From: Ciona intestinalis
Taxonomy: Eukaryota > Chordata > Ascidiacea > Phlebobranchia > Cionidae
DNA: 64,000 bases
Direction: 5' to 3'
NCBI RefSeq assembly: GCF_000224145.3
Contig: NC_020166.2
Coordinates: forward strand, 1,111,111-1,175,110
Shown here: positions 55,001-64,000 of the stretch, piece after piece
How the letters are laid out: every line of letters starts with the position of its first letter
How positions within the stretch are numbered: position 1 is the first letter of the stretch
Notes under the pieces: generated by a model
Databases searched by the model: none
Told to the model about the DNA's origin: nothing
Seen by the model: the letters and a program-made list of their open reading frames with translations, nothing else
Program-made: the position numbers and the translations under genes

Positions 55001-58000
55001 TATAAAGGATATTTAGACTTTAATACAGTGAGGCACATTCCAATTATAACGGCTAATGTAGCAGGTTTAAATTAAAAATTTTTAAACACTATGTCATTTT
55101 ACTACAAGGTGTATAATAATATGCTTAAAATAACCAGTTTAAAATGTCTTGTCGTGTAATTTTGGGCATACTGAGTGAAAACTTGAAATATTTCACATTC
55201 TGACACATAGTTGGTAAGGAATGAATTGGGAAAATAAAATAGAAAGAGTCTACTGGGTAATTGACAGTTACTTATATTGGTCAAGTTGTGTATTTTGCAC
55301 TGCTATGGGCTTCATGTAGGTATAAATTTGAACATGTTTTTAGTCTGAGGGTAGCAAACTTTTAATAATTAATTGTAGGCTTAGGCTATATAACTCATGA
55401 ACAAAACAAATTAATTATTTCCGCATGTTTTATATAAAATTGCAAAACAAACTGAAAAGTTGCATTAAAACATAATTTGTGCAGTTTATATTTAAAGTTT
55501 TAAAAACTTAAATTTTGCAGTAAAAGCTACCTGCATAGCTTCGTGTATTATCCCAGATATTTCTGCCTCTTCCAAAGAAGTTTTATGAACCTCTACAAGA
55601 TCTGATGCTGACCCAATACAGTATTCCATAGCCAGCTATATAGGACAAACAACAAGGGTGAGACAAATATTTTCGTGATTAAAAATTAAACATGTTAGAA
55701 CTTGTGACGGAAGAGGAAAATGCTGTACAGTGCAACAAGTATATCTTGGGGTAAAAAAATGTTTGGCCGTTTTCAAACGGTTTTGAAAACTATTGTGTTA
55801 AAATAATCAAGTACTAATTAAACTAATAATAAGCAGCCTATATAATGAAAAAAATCAAAATGCAATTCTCTAACATTTTGCTGTTGCAGGTAACAGGTAT
55901 ACATATATATATAAACATATTTGCTTTTTAAGCAAAGTTTTTGACCATTTCGGACTTGTGATCAAAAAACAGATTTCATTCACGCGGATTATGCTCTTTA
56001 TTTCCTATTATGGTTGTTGTATATTTTCTGTAGTGTGGTTTTATTAAAACCTTATGCAACTAACACCCAAATTGGGTTTACTACTATTCAGTTTCTTATG
56101 GTTTAACAATCTTGAAATACCTGTGTTACTCCACCTATGTTTACATGGTAACAAGTTTATTTACACAGCAATATTACTACTTACCCATGCTGTGTGTTCT
56201 TTTAAATAACAACCTTTATAATCCACAATATTGGGATGCTGTATTTGGGTAAGGAACCGAACTTCTTTTATAATGTCTTGCCATTTCTGGAAAGTAGAAT
56301 GTTTAATAACAGTGTGTATAAAGCAAAGTTTAATAAAGTGTCAAGCAAATTTGAAATCAAAGTGCCACAACAAACTCTAAGCCCATTGTATTTGTATATT
56401 ACTGTTAAAAATAAAGAAACACTGATAAAAATGGCGCAAAAAAGCTTTGAACAGCTAGTGTGTTAATACAGTTTTTAAAATAATAAAGTGCTAGTCAAAA
56501 CAACTAATACGTAACGTATTATACGTTAAAGCCCTTTAAATCAAAACACACAAAATGGTTGCCCATACAACATGAATCACTTGATCATGTAATAACTCAC
56601 TTAATCCAAAAAGTGGTGACTTTCGGGTCAAATGAGTAACATGAGTTTAAACTAATTTAGGTATACTGTGTATAACAGTGTGGATCTATCATCTTATTAC
56701 CACTGAGGCCATTTACATTCTCAGGAGACAAAAACATTCATAACCATTAGCTGACCACTTCACTTCATATTTATGTTACTGTGGTAGACAGGTAGGTTAC
56801 ACAAGTAACGTANNNNNNNNNNNNNNNNNNNNNNNNNNNNNNNNNNNNNNNNNNNNNNNNNNTCCCCTCCATTAAACAAACATTATATTTATCAGCTAAT
56901 GCAGTTTACTTGTGTATCACGTTGACTCGTAAGTGACCTAAAGTAACCTCGACGTTACACGCGCCTGATAAACATGACATGCGGTGGACGCGTGATCAGA
57001 CGCTTTGACCTAGTTTATTACGAACGAGTTGAATTAGGTATACGAATGGGTTTACGTTTATGAACAAGTTAGCGCTGTGCATTAAGTGAACAAAAGTGCC
57101 AACTCTTAGTAGCTCAACAACATACGTGACGCAAGAGACCGTGAAGTTGCTGACGTCACACTTTGTTGCTGACGTCACACGCGAATCTATTCGGGTTCGT
57201 GCGAATAGCTTTTCTGTTTATTCGGGTTCGTACGAACCCGAATCTTTTGTAAATTGGCACATCCCTAGTTAAAGCCCTTTAAATCAAAACACACAAAATG
57301 GTTGCCCATACAACATGAATCACTTGATCATGTAATAACTCACTTAATCCAAAAAGTGGTGACTTTCGGGTCAAATGAGTAACATGAGTTTAAACTAATT
57401 TAGGTATACTGTGTATAACAGTGTGGATCTATCATCTTATTACCACTGAGGCCATTTACATTCTCAGGAGACAAAAACATTCATAACCATTAGCTGACCA
57501 CTTCACTTCATATTTATGTTACTGTGGTAGACAGGTAGGCTTACACAAGTAAACGTAATCGTTATCACCTAAGACCACATAATACACACAAATGAGTAAC
57601 AAAAAAAGTTGTTTTTAATACTTTTGTAATAGCTGCTTAGGAAAATCTGGCTGGATTTGCACCTCATACTCACAGGCCAGAGACCACAGTATAACTCTGA
57701 TTAATTATGAACATACATGTGTTACAAGTTACAAAAAAAAAACAAGAATAGGAAAATATAAGTTGTTTTTAAAACTTTGTAATCGCTGCATAAAAATTTT
57801 ACTGGGTCTGCACCTTATATTTACAGTATAACCCTGAATTATTATTAAGCTAGACAAGTTATAACTTACTTCTAAGGATTGTTTTCCACCATAGGACATT
57901 TTCTTAACTGCAACAGCTTCATTTGTGTTGACATTTCTGGCCTGAAAATAAAGTTGTTTCAAATTTAGTTGTCAGACAGGTTAAAATCATAAATAACTAA

Positions 58001-58493
58001 TAACTATGCTTGGAGTATCTTAGTAAAGAGCCAACTTGGACCTAAATTTTAAATGTCTCGTCTCCCTGTAGGAATGTAGGTGTAAGTAGTCACCCCAGCA
58101 GAATAAAACAGAAAAATAACAATGTGCAGGTATAGAAAATGAGACCACAATAGAAAATAGAAATGTACTTTTATATAAGTACCTTTTTATGTTCAAAGTA
58201 AATTGAAATATATAACACAACTATAAATTCTTTTTTAAAACACACAAGGTATTCCATAGATAAACAGTGTGGCAATTCCAATGTTATTCTAATGTTATGG
58301 TAAGCATAACACCATACAGATACAAACACCAACAGAATGATTCAGCACTCACATAATAAACTGCACCGAAACTGCCGTGTCCTATTTCTCTCAGGTCATC
58401 GAAGAGTTTATCTGGGTCTTCTGTGAAAAACAACGCAGCTATGGCTGGGTCCTTTAAATTCCCTGCTTTATGGCCTGATTTATCCGAAGGCAT
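37067..58493 (-). CDS. TAOK: TAO kinase, standard C-terminus
   Basis: STE20-group Ser/Thr kinase (TAOK1/2/3 pro-orthologue), acting upstream of p38/JNK and Hippo signalling and on microtubules. Exons in transcript order: 58353-58493, 57870-57941, 56185-56286, 55531-55635, 54832-54983, 54227-54454, 53872-53938, 53134-53271, 52478-52549, 51423-51533, 49442-49588, 48643-48782, 46917-47084, 46220-46445, 45312-45512, 44955-45082, 44384-44495, 40523-40639, 40176-40271, 38906-39088, 38502-38651, 37067-38071. All are GT-AG and in phase, giving 1286 residues. Kinase features: GHGSFGAVY (38-46), Lys60 in [15 protein letters not shown] (Asp154), DFG (172-174), FVGTPYWMAPE. The Ser-rich linker is followed by long coiled coils ([77 protein letters not shown]). 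The last exon adds a 334-residue Ser/Gln/Pro-rich tail. The start is the ATG in [16 protein letters not shown], which aligns with the vertebrate start. Confidence 0.95.
38106..38302 (-). mobile_element. MITE, GGGACACC family, reverse orientation
   Basis: TATAGTAGGGTTGGGAGAGA at the left, CTCGTCCCATTTGGTAGTAA inside, and AAGGTGTCCAATTTTCCTCC at the right. It sits just inside the last TAOK intron. Confidence 0.75.
39361..40078. mobile_element. Non-autonomous hAT-like element, 718 bp, with 8-bp TSD
   Basis: Inverted ends TAGGGCTGTGGATTTTCC and AACTTTTCCACAGCCCTA. Just inside both ends are clusters of the palindromic word GGTTAACCG (left 39400-39435, right 40020-40060). The flanks are an exact 8-bp duplication, CAAACCAG, at 39353-39360 and 40079-40086, as expected for hAT insertion. 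No transposase frame. It lies in the TAOK intron between exons 40176-40271 and 38906-39088. Confidence 0.88.
40325..40472 (+). mobile_element. Internally deleted MITE, GGGACACC family
   Basis: Retains TTAGCACATAATATCCTAAA and TTTACTACCAAATGGGACGA. The ends are eroded (TGTTGGGTAAACTAG and CTTACCCAAACAACTATACC). It lies in a TAOK intron. Confidence 0.5.
40640..42163 (-). other. TAOK intron; 3' UTR of membrane-tail isoform
   Basis: Intron between exons 44384-44495 and 40523-40639 for the standard isoform. For the read-through isoform it is the 3' UTR. Contains a T run at 41820-41845. No other gene is recognised. Confidence 0.4.
42164..58493 (-). CDS. TAOK: TAO kinase, read-through isoform with membrane-anchor tail
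   Basis: Same first 17 exons as the standard form. The transcript does not use the donor at 44383 (AAA followed by GTGAGT); exon 17 continues as 42164-44495 to a stop at 42164-42166. The frame stays open for 739 codons after QQPKSLK, giving about 1509 residues. The tail has a short G/T-rich start, an acidic stretch (about 44000-44220), a Lys/Ser/Pro-rich basic region, then hydrophobic segments [33 protein letters not shown] and [16 protein letters not shown] plus LVGLLIIAV near the end. From memory, vertebrate TAOK2-alpha diverges from the beta form right after the same QPKSLK and also ends in membrane segments that hold it at the endoplasmic reticulum. The tail residues themselves are not conserved. 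Alternatively the tail could be a separate intronic gene starting near [13 protein letters not shown] (about 44200). Confidence 0.7.
44500..44830. repeat. Direct duplication with inverted end, about 330 bp
   Basis: A block with GAAATTAAAGC, ATTCTGTTA, GGCTCATCTGATAT and GTAGTGTATTTC recurs about 160 bp later (GTTAAATTAAAGC, CTCTGTTATTG, GGCTCCTCTGATAT, GTAGTGTGTTTTC). It is closed by an inverted GGAAATACACTAC. Possibly a small transposon. It lies in the TAOK intron just upstream of the read-through exon. Confidence 0.5.
45933..46135 (+). mobile_element. MITE, GGGACACC family, best-preserved copy
   Basis: ACAGTAGGGTGGGGGAAGAC at the left and CCCATCTTCCCCCACCCTAC at the right give an inverted repeat of about 30 bp. 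TA dinucleotides flank it, fitting a Tc1/mariner-type target duplication. The interior is the family consensus. It lies in a TAOK intron. Confidence 0.85.
46136..46215. repeat. Short dispersed repeat
   Basis: CCCACATAGAATAGAAG and GACTCATTAACCCAACCCTA, matching the family described at 19170. It abuts the MITE and ends at TAOK exon 46220-46445. Confidence 0.4.
46685..46915. repeat. Clustered short repeats (AACCTCGCCCATATAGAACAC)
   Basis: Three or four copies of ATAGAACCTC(A/G)CCCATATAGAACAC-like units occur within 230 bp of a TAOK intron. Confidence 0.55.
47085..48642. other. TAOK intron, 1.56 kb
   Basis: No repeat family or convincing exon. A minus-strand open stretch around 47990-48110 starts [10 protein letters not shown] but fits neither phase nor splice sites. 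Confidence 0.4.
49190..49315 (-). repeat. SINE 3' fragment
   Basis: GGATGTAACTAATCTCGCGT, AATGACAGTCGTTATCACAC, CACCTTGTGCTGGATTACGA. Minus orientation, in a TAOK intron. Confidence 0.6.
49589..50988. other. TAOK intron, 5' portion
   Basis: Long AT-rich intron sequence. No exon or known repeat seen before the hAT-like element at 50997. Confidence 0.4.
50997..51363. mobile_element. Non-autonomous hAT-like element, 367 bp, with 8-bp TSD
   Basis: Ends TAGTGCTCTTCAACC and GGTTGAAGAGTGCGG are inverted with small mismatches. The flanks carry the exact 8-bp duplication GTATAACT (50989-50996 and 51364-51371). Within the ends are opposed GGGGTGCACCAG and GAGGTGCACCAAC words. A 109-codon plus-strand frame inside is not transposase-like. 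It lies in a TAOK intron about 50 bases from exon 51423-51533. Confidence 0.8.
52770..52957 (+). repeat. Two partial SINE copies in tandem
   Basis: The first copy has AACACCCGTGTTATAACCAT and GCCCCGCCATGCAAGG. The second has CAAGAGGTGTATGAAACAGA, TTATAACGACTGTCGTTTTC and GGCCATGCGAGGATGAAACA. Plus orientation, in a TAOK intron. Confidence 0.65.
53975..54002. repeat. AT dinucleotide microsatellite
   Basis: About 12 TA units in a TAOK intron. Confidence 0.9.
54585..54815 (+). repeat. Two SINE 3' fragments
   Basis: 54590-54640 (GGGCACGAGGTGTAAGAAAC, GTGTTATAATGACTATAG) and 54725-54815 (TGAAGTGTATGAAACAGAAC, GACTGCCGTTGCTCCACCAC, GGATAAAACAAATTACGTTC). In a TAOK intron beside exon 54832-54983. 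Confidence 0.6.
56525..56812. repeat. Left copy of a 288-bp direct duplication
   Basis: From GTTAAAGCCCTTTAAATC to the gap. It is repeated almost base for base at 57268-57557. The few differences are close to the gap edge. See the findings for the haplotype explanation. Confidence 0.95.
56813..56862. other. Assembly gap, 50 N
   Basis: Exactly 50 Ns inside a TAOK intron, between two copies of the same intron sequence. Confidence 0.99.
56863..57267. mobile_element. Right part of an inserted element (possible hAT-like)
   Basis: Ends AAATTGGCACATCCCTA, the reverse of a TAGGGATGTGCCAATTT terminus. Near that end is a 24-bp perfect palindrome with half ATTCGGGTTCGT. The left end is lost in the gap. 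It is present between the two copies of host intron sequence. Confidence 0.55.
57268..57557. repeat. Right copy of the 288-bp direct duplication
   Basis: Begins GTTAAAGCCCTTTAAATC directly after the element end and matches 56525-56812 nearly throughout. Confidence 0.95.
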
Positions 58494-58650
58494 GCTGTTA
58501 GTGCTGTACCTGTGACCACCTGGTATATAGGCCACTACAGGCACATCTTATGTTGAAATGAATGAAGTTGTGCGGCAGAGTTGTCTCAGTAAAGTCCAAA
58601 TTTGAGTCAGCCACACAATAAACAACGACCTATGCCATACTTACCACCAC
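58494..58650 (-). other. TAOK 5' UTR with possible leader intron
   Basis: On the minus strand a donor-like GGTGGTAAGTATG (about 58636-58648) lies upstream of the ATG. Acceptor-like GGTCACAG and CTAACAG sites lie 9-20 bases before it. Either a small 5' UTR intron or a trans-splice acceptor is plausible. Confidence 0.35.
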
Positions 58651-59099
58651 TGTCTATAAACAGAAAACAGTTTTTTTTTTAAACAAGAGCCCATAATATA
58701 TAGTACATTTTCATCATGCTATAGCATTTGCACAAGTGTACATTAATATACAGCTACTACAGTTAAAAACTCTCTGCCACAACAGGCAGGCCAAGTCTAT
58801 TAAACTGCCCTTTCAATATAAAAATAAACATAAGAACCAACATTCAATCTGCCATACAATAAAACATCAGTCCTTTTATACCAGAAGAGCAATTTACAAC
58901 ATAACATGCCTGGTAGCAACGACGGGAGAATAGGCATAGCTAAGCTTGCATATTTAAAGTCCTATTGATCCAGCAATAACAATTCCAATTTAATTACCTA
59001 ACACACGCACACAAACCAATGTTCAACAAATGCTTAGTGTTAATTACATAGGTGCATTCCGTTATAATGTTAGTAGTTACACAACAGTTGCATAATTGC

Positions 59100-60200
59100 T
59101 GTACAAGCTGCTTAATCACACATTGCGCCTTCGTAAAGTTTATCGCGTGTGCGTTTACATTATATCTTCTTATTACTGCTTGACTAACAACAAATAAACC
59201 TACTTAGCTGTTCCTGCCCGACAAAGTGAAAACACTATGTACTTGCGTGTAAATATTTCCTGGCATACTTTCCTATCCCATTGCGTTGCGCCATAGCATA
59301 TAATCATTATCCAGTGCGCAAAAGGAAGAACTGCATTGTTGGTTTGTTCTGCAACTGACACTTTGTAGCCACACATACAGACGCGAAGCGTTTCCTATGA
59401 CGAAACAATGAAGCGACAGACACGCAGCGCGATCGAAAAACGCGTCCAATTTACGATCGTTTGTGGCTGGCTGTTTACTTATCTCTTAAATTTGCTGACT
59501 CGAAACATCGAGAGTGTTTCCTTAAATAAAGTATCGCACATCCAATACAACTCTGGAGAAACTAAAGTGCTAACGCCAATTAAAACAACAAATCAGCGCG
59601 TTTGCGATAGCTACAGTCTACACTTTCCTAGCCAAACAAAAACTGTTGCGGCATAATATGCTCTCTCTCTTTCTGGTATTGCAACTGTTTTGCTTCGTTT
59701 TTGCGCGATAACCGAATTGGGATATCTTGCGATCTCAGGTTCGCGTCGTGTCCTAAAACTGTCACCAACAGCGCAGATAAGATAGCTGATTAAAAATCTA
59801 TGGCAAGCAGCCGTACTGTGAATCAAACTGGAGCTCTACATACTCACATGCATACTTGCATGCTTTATTTGGAAACACAGCGTACTATGATATCACAGTT
59901 GGCCAGCGATTATTGAATGCGCATACCTCAACGTACATTAGTCGGGCAGGCAGCGGCTGGCGGTTATCAATAAGTGTATACATCTGTGTGGATTATATTT
60001 AGAAGCAATTACGCCACATAGCGCACCGTTCGCGGCCCCTAAACGCTTATGATGCAATTATCAACACGGGGTAACGTTAAACGAGACTGGGCGCAGATTA
60101 AGCCGATTTTAAAGCGATGTGCAAACGTTTCGGCTTAAACGTTGTTCGTTTAGGCAATTATTAGCCAAATTCTTCATAGAATTTACCTGTGTGTGGTAGA
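59100..60200. promoter_or_regulatory. CpG-richer region, candidate TAOK promoter
   Basis: Compared with the introns this stretch has many CpG dinucleotides (GACGCGAAGCG, CACGCAGCGCGATCGAAAAACGCG cut here for length, AAACGAGACTGG). It lies upstream of TAOK on the minus strand and upstream of the weak plus-strand model at 60564. No core promoter element is certain. Confidence 0.35.
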
Positions 60201-60563
60201 CAGCTAGGCTGGGGCCTATTTATATGTCATTATGATGAATGTGACGAAATTTATATTAGGTTTATAAAAAACAAAACTGCGTTTTAAAGGTAACTATTAT
60301 TGTGCATAAAGGCTTTCAATTATGAAGAAATTTGAACACGAAACATTACTTTCGAGCGGCGTTTGGTGAAAGTAAAAATCGAAAACGGGTCGATCGTGGT
60401 AGTGACGTATTTAGAAACGATGACGTCATTATTATAGACCGGGTGCTCTTTACATAATATAAATTATATGTGCTTGCTTCAAAGCGGTATCCATTTATAT
60501 ACCTTGGGCAAAAAGGACGGAAAACCAAATAGACTGAAAATGAAAATGCTCGAAAAGTAGGTC

Positions 60564-61577
60564 ATGTCTTTCTACCCGTTTGACAAGGTGAATACAAAAC
60601 TTCAATAGTTGTTTCCTAACAGGGAGATGTAATCCTTTGGCTGCTGCCTCCCACAGAGCTGAGTTTGTGGGAAAATAACGGGAGACTGAAGATCTATTGG
60701 ACCGAACATACGGCTGGCTGTTTACCGTTTAATCCCGAACAGGTTAAGTGTTATTTGTTTTAAATTGTTAAATGATGGACTTGGTTCCTAGAAATTGCAG
60801 TTTAAAGTGCTGTATAAAAACACATTCGTTTTTTTGGCTGGCAAAAGTTTTTGGTGAATGCTACTGGAAAGATACGCAAACGATTGGCCTTTTATGAGAC
60901 GGTATTATGTCGTAAATCAAATTGCAAATTTTCGCCAAAAAAATATAAATTTTAGAGCTTCAGAGTGCAAGTACTGTAATAGTTCGTTTGTTTGTGCAAT
61001 ATCTCTATTAGAATATTCGGTTTAAGTTTATTTCTCTGAACGATTTTCCGGCCACGACCGCAAGAATGTTAAGTGATAGATTGCGCACATAGATACCTAC
61101 TAACCTTTTTACCTTTAACGCTTAGTGTGTGTGCTAAATATACGATCAATTCAAAGTATAAACCAATAAAATCAGGATTCCTGATTCTAATTATATCTCT
61201 TATAATACGTAGCCAACCCTTGAATGGCTTCATATCAAATTCTAAGAAACCGCGGCCGATTCTCGTTAATTTAAACGCGGTTCCACAACAGGTGTTCGTG
61301 TCGTTGAGAATCGACGTTAGAAAGAATTCGTAAAAAATCAATACCAAGGATCTTGACTGTTTCTTAAACCGACGTTGACAGCTAAGGTTGGAATACAAGG
61401 TTACGCGGTTTCTCGTGGCTCGGAAACGCCAAATTTCTCATCAAGCGCGAAGTCCACGAATATGAGTGTATTTACTACTTCTGGTATGTCGTGCAGGAGG
61501 TCATCGACCTTTTACTACGGAGCCAAACATGCGGCAAGGCACTTGACACTGCTTTATCATCTGTTTACAAGGCGTAA
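60564..61577 (+). CDS. Unrecognised small gene, four-exon hypothetical model
   Basis: I do not recognise this protein. Exons that fit phase and splice rules are 60564-60587, 60623-60742, 60801-60853 and 61400-61577, giving 124 residues. Exon 2 is the most coding-like (GDVILWLLPPTELSLWENNG, then YWTEHTAGCLPFNPEQ) and has good flanking sites. Exon 3 reads FKVLYKNTFVFLAGKSF. Exon 4 reads FSWLGNAKFLIKREVHEYEC and on through YYFWYVVQEVIDLLL. The first intron would be only 35 bp, and the acceptor of exon 4 has a poor pyrimidine tract, so the model may be wrong in detail or altogether. It is divergent to TAOK. Confidence 0.25.
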
Positions 61578-61599
61578 ACAGACAGCTCGAGGTAATGGC

Positions 61600-64000
61600 T
61601 GTGCTGCTGTCTTGAATTCCGCGAAGACAAAATCCAACAAGAAAAGTGCGCAGATGGTTGTAAATTATGCGGTAAGTTGTAAAATACTTTCATAGCAATT
61701 ACACGACAGTGGAGACCCTGTGGCAAAAGCTCTCTTATTTTTAAAATATGGCACCAGACAGTCGCTAGTGCTTCACAATTCAGACTGGTCACTTTTTTAT
61801 CAACCTTGGAACAAAGGCATACCATTGAAATTATAAGAGGCGTCCAAATGCGACAGAGACGTCTCAACGGCTGCGCGAAAGTTTATACAGAAAGCCAACA
61901 AGATATGGAAGTAGGAACAAAAGGCTGGTCACCCGTGACTACGCTGTGCAACTTCTTAGAACATTTGAACGTGCGCTGATCGCTGACCCACCGTGTCGAC
62001 AAAACATCACATAAATCTCATCAAATAAACGAAGATTAGTTAAAACGGTGGAGAGGATTGATTTAGCGGCAAAATGACTGTCATTAAAACACGCAACGGG
62101 TAAAAACTACTTGAGAAATACAAATAAAAGCGTGGTTGCTAAACCCAAAAGGACGCGCTGTATTGATCTATTACGTCACACAGCCCAACTTTCCACGGTT
62201 TGTGACGTCACAGGTGCTTGGCGATTTCCTGCAATGATGGCGCCCTATGAGAAACCTTACACCAAATGAGAAAGGTTCTAGAACACGCGACTTTGCGTCC
62301 ACGTAAAGGCTTAGGTTACTAAGCTGCCACACTATAAACTGCTAACACACAAAAGTCCTATTTTGCCAAATACATAAGCCTTGCACTAAAAGTGGGGACC
62401 TTAAAAATACGTGGCACTTAAAGGCTGTAAGACACATAGTATACTGAATTCAAGAGTTAATTATCCCTGCTTCCATTTTGCTCCTAAAACTTGTTGTGCA
62501 CATTATACTGTGTGTAGTAGCTAAGTATATTGGTTCAAGCATATTGCTGCACTAATAAAGAGAAAATGATGGAACCACCAACTTTAAGTGCTAATCATTA
62601 ACTGCATTGCTTAAATTTTAACTTTTTCTTTGGTATCACACAACATCAGAAGATAGCCATAAAGTAATGGTTAATTAAGATTCAATATAATGTGTCAATT
62701 AAGATTCAATTCATAGCTTAAAATAGTGGTTTACTTATTACAAAGCGTATGTTTTAACGAATGTCATTTTGTCGTTACATCTAGTTTTTTCGTTTTTATT
62801 ATTTTTTAACTTACACTACTGCAATCAAAGAGATAAATAAAACCTATTAATAATTACCAGTAATATGTCAAACTTCATTAGGTGCGAAAGTTTTTACATA
62901 AAGTTGTAACATTAACATTGCTGCTATAGTTTGCATACAATTGATAGATGATGTCAGAGGAATTTACAGGCTCTAAAACTAAGTTAATATTTAACTAGTA
63001 CAAGGCTCCATAGTTCATAACCCCATACCTCTTATTGAAGCAACATAGTTTTCCTTTCAAAATTTCTCCATTAAATTCAATGCACACATAAAAAGTTGGC
63101 TGGTGGCATAAGTACCGTATTGTGTGCTTATACACAATACCCTGCATACTTCCTGGAAAGTAGAGACAACCAGACACTGTATTGGCGTAACCCGCTTTGT
63201 GCCTAAATACACTTCCGTCTTAACCGACAGTTCATGCAATGTGCTGACGAATACTTAGCTATTTAAACCGCACAAACATGTCTGACTGCATGGGCATTAT
63301 GCCTTGCATTGAAAACACCAGCATATCATATGTACACGCTTTAGTTTAGCAAATACACTTCCAAAAAAATTAATAGAGAATAATTTATAACCAGTTTAAA
63401 TTAAACAGAAGCAATTATTCCTTTTTAAATTAAACACGTAGCAACAACAAACACGCCATATTTACACACATACAATACTTCACGATTTCATAATCTATCT
63501 AACTTCTTTAGCTTTTCTGCTAAGTACTTTCATGCACATTTAAGACAGCTACCTTTTGAAAGTTTTTTTTTGTTTTTATCCATAAGATTTGCATACTTTG
63601 CCTTTACATGTGAAAAGCATAGGACATACAACAAGTGATACAAGAATGAGAGTGACAAACCATCGGATTCTTTGAATAGCTAACCAAGTAACCAACAATG
63701 AAACAAATGTATCCGTTTAAATAAAGAACCATACCAACCAAACCTCCATTCAACACCTTATTATCGTGATTTATTTTACTAATCACTGCTTAGACTATCA
63801 GGAGCGTAACATCCTATAACGTCATAATCCCGACGTTCAACCTATTTAATCAGCTTAAGCAGCAGGTTTTCTTAAACAAATCCATTCATATCTCACAACA
63901 CACATGCTGAGCTACTTGAGAAGTACATCAAGAAATTCACGTTTTCGAGATTTGAGGCCAAATTTGAAAGGTTTTAAATCTCATAATAAAAACTAGGTCA
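61600..64000. other. Right end of window, nothing firmly recognised
   Basis: No family match, RNA gene or named repeat. A minus-strand stretch at 63010-63180 (VSGCLYFPGSMQGIVYK, followed by a GTATGG donor-like site) is the only mildly coding-like segment. It may be an exon of a gene lying further right, but the evidence is thin. Confidence 0.4.

Noticed and set aside
62995..63239. Minus-strand frames around VSGCLYFPGSMQ
   Set aside because: Only one splice-like boundary, two overlapping frames of similar length and no recognisable family. Too weak to call.
1..64000. CRISPR arrays, bacterial operons, viral genes or toxin genes
   Set aside because: None seen. The regular repeats here are SINEs, MITEs and minisatellites in a eukaryotic genome.

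Overview
The window is eukaryotic nuclear DNA from a small, intron-rich, AT-rich chordate genome. A tunicate of the Ciona type fits best. The genes are clear chordate orthologues (SURF1, MRPL28, HNRNPK, CCDC62, TRPA, TAO kinase), but introns are short and stuffed with small MITEs and tRNA-derived SINEs. There is one TAO kinase locus where vertebrates have three, and the first two genes sit about 200 bp apart like an ascidian operon. Three 50-N gaps (13949-13998, 35969-36018, 56813-56862) mark assembly joins.

Layout from left to right. (1) 455-2367, minus: MRPL28 followed closely by SURF1, both intronless and each preceded by a good 3' splice site, so possibly a trans-spliced operon. (2) About 4478-11401, minus: HNRNPK with three KH domains and an RGG region built from very small exons. 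(3) 12200-16200: intergenic, holding SINEs, a PIF/Harbinger-type transposase gene cut by a gap, and a CpG-rich block with a 22-bp perfect palindrome. (4) 16205-35092, plus: CCDC62, a coiled-coil protein, in 12 exons. Its last intron is 13.6 kb long and contains, on the opposite strand, (5) a complete 23-exon TRPA channel gene (22080-33798). (6) 37067-58493, minus: a TAO kinase gene with two alternative C-termini. One is the usual coiled-coil and Ser-rich tail. The other is a read-through of a splice donor into a 739-residue tail ending in membrane segments, at exactly the junction where (from memory) vertebrate TAOK2-alpha diverges. (7) 58500-60560: CpG-richer upstream region, then a weak unrecognised plus-strand gene model (60564-61577). 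Little else can be recognised to 64000.

I joined exons by hand. For HNRNPK from the KH1 region onwards, CCDC62, TRPA and TAOK every junction keeps phase and almost all introns are GT-AG; the exception is one GC-AG intron in TRPA. The genes have no shared pathway apart from the two mitochondrial ones. The most notable points are the gene-within-an-intron arrangement, the membrane-anchored TAO kinase isoform, the dated insertion of a composite SINE beside a TRPA splice donor, and two short hAT-like elements with exact 8-bp target duplications.
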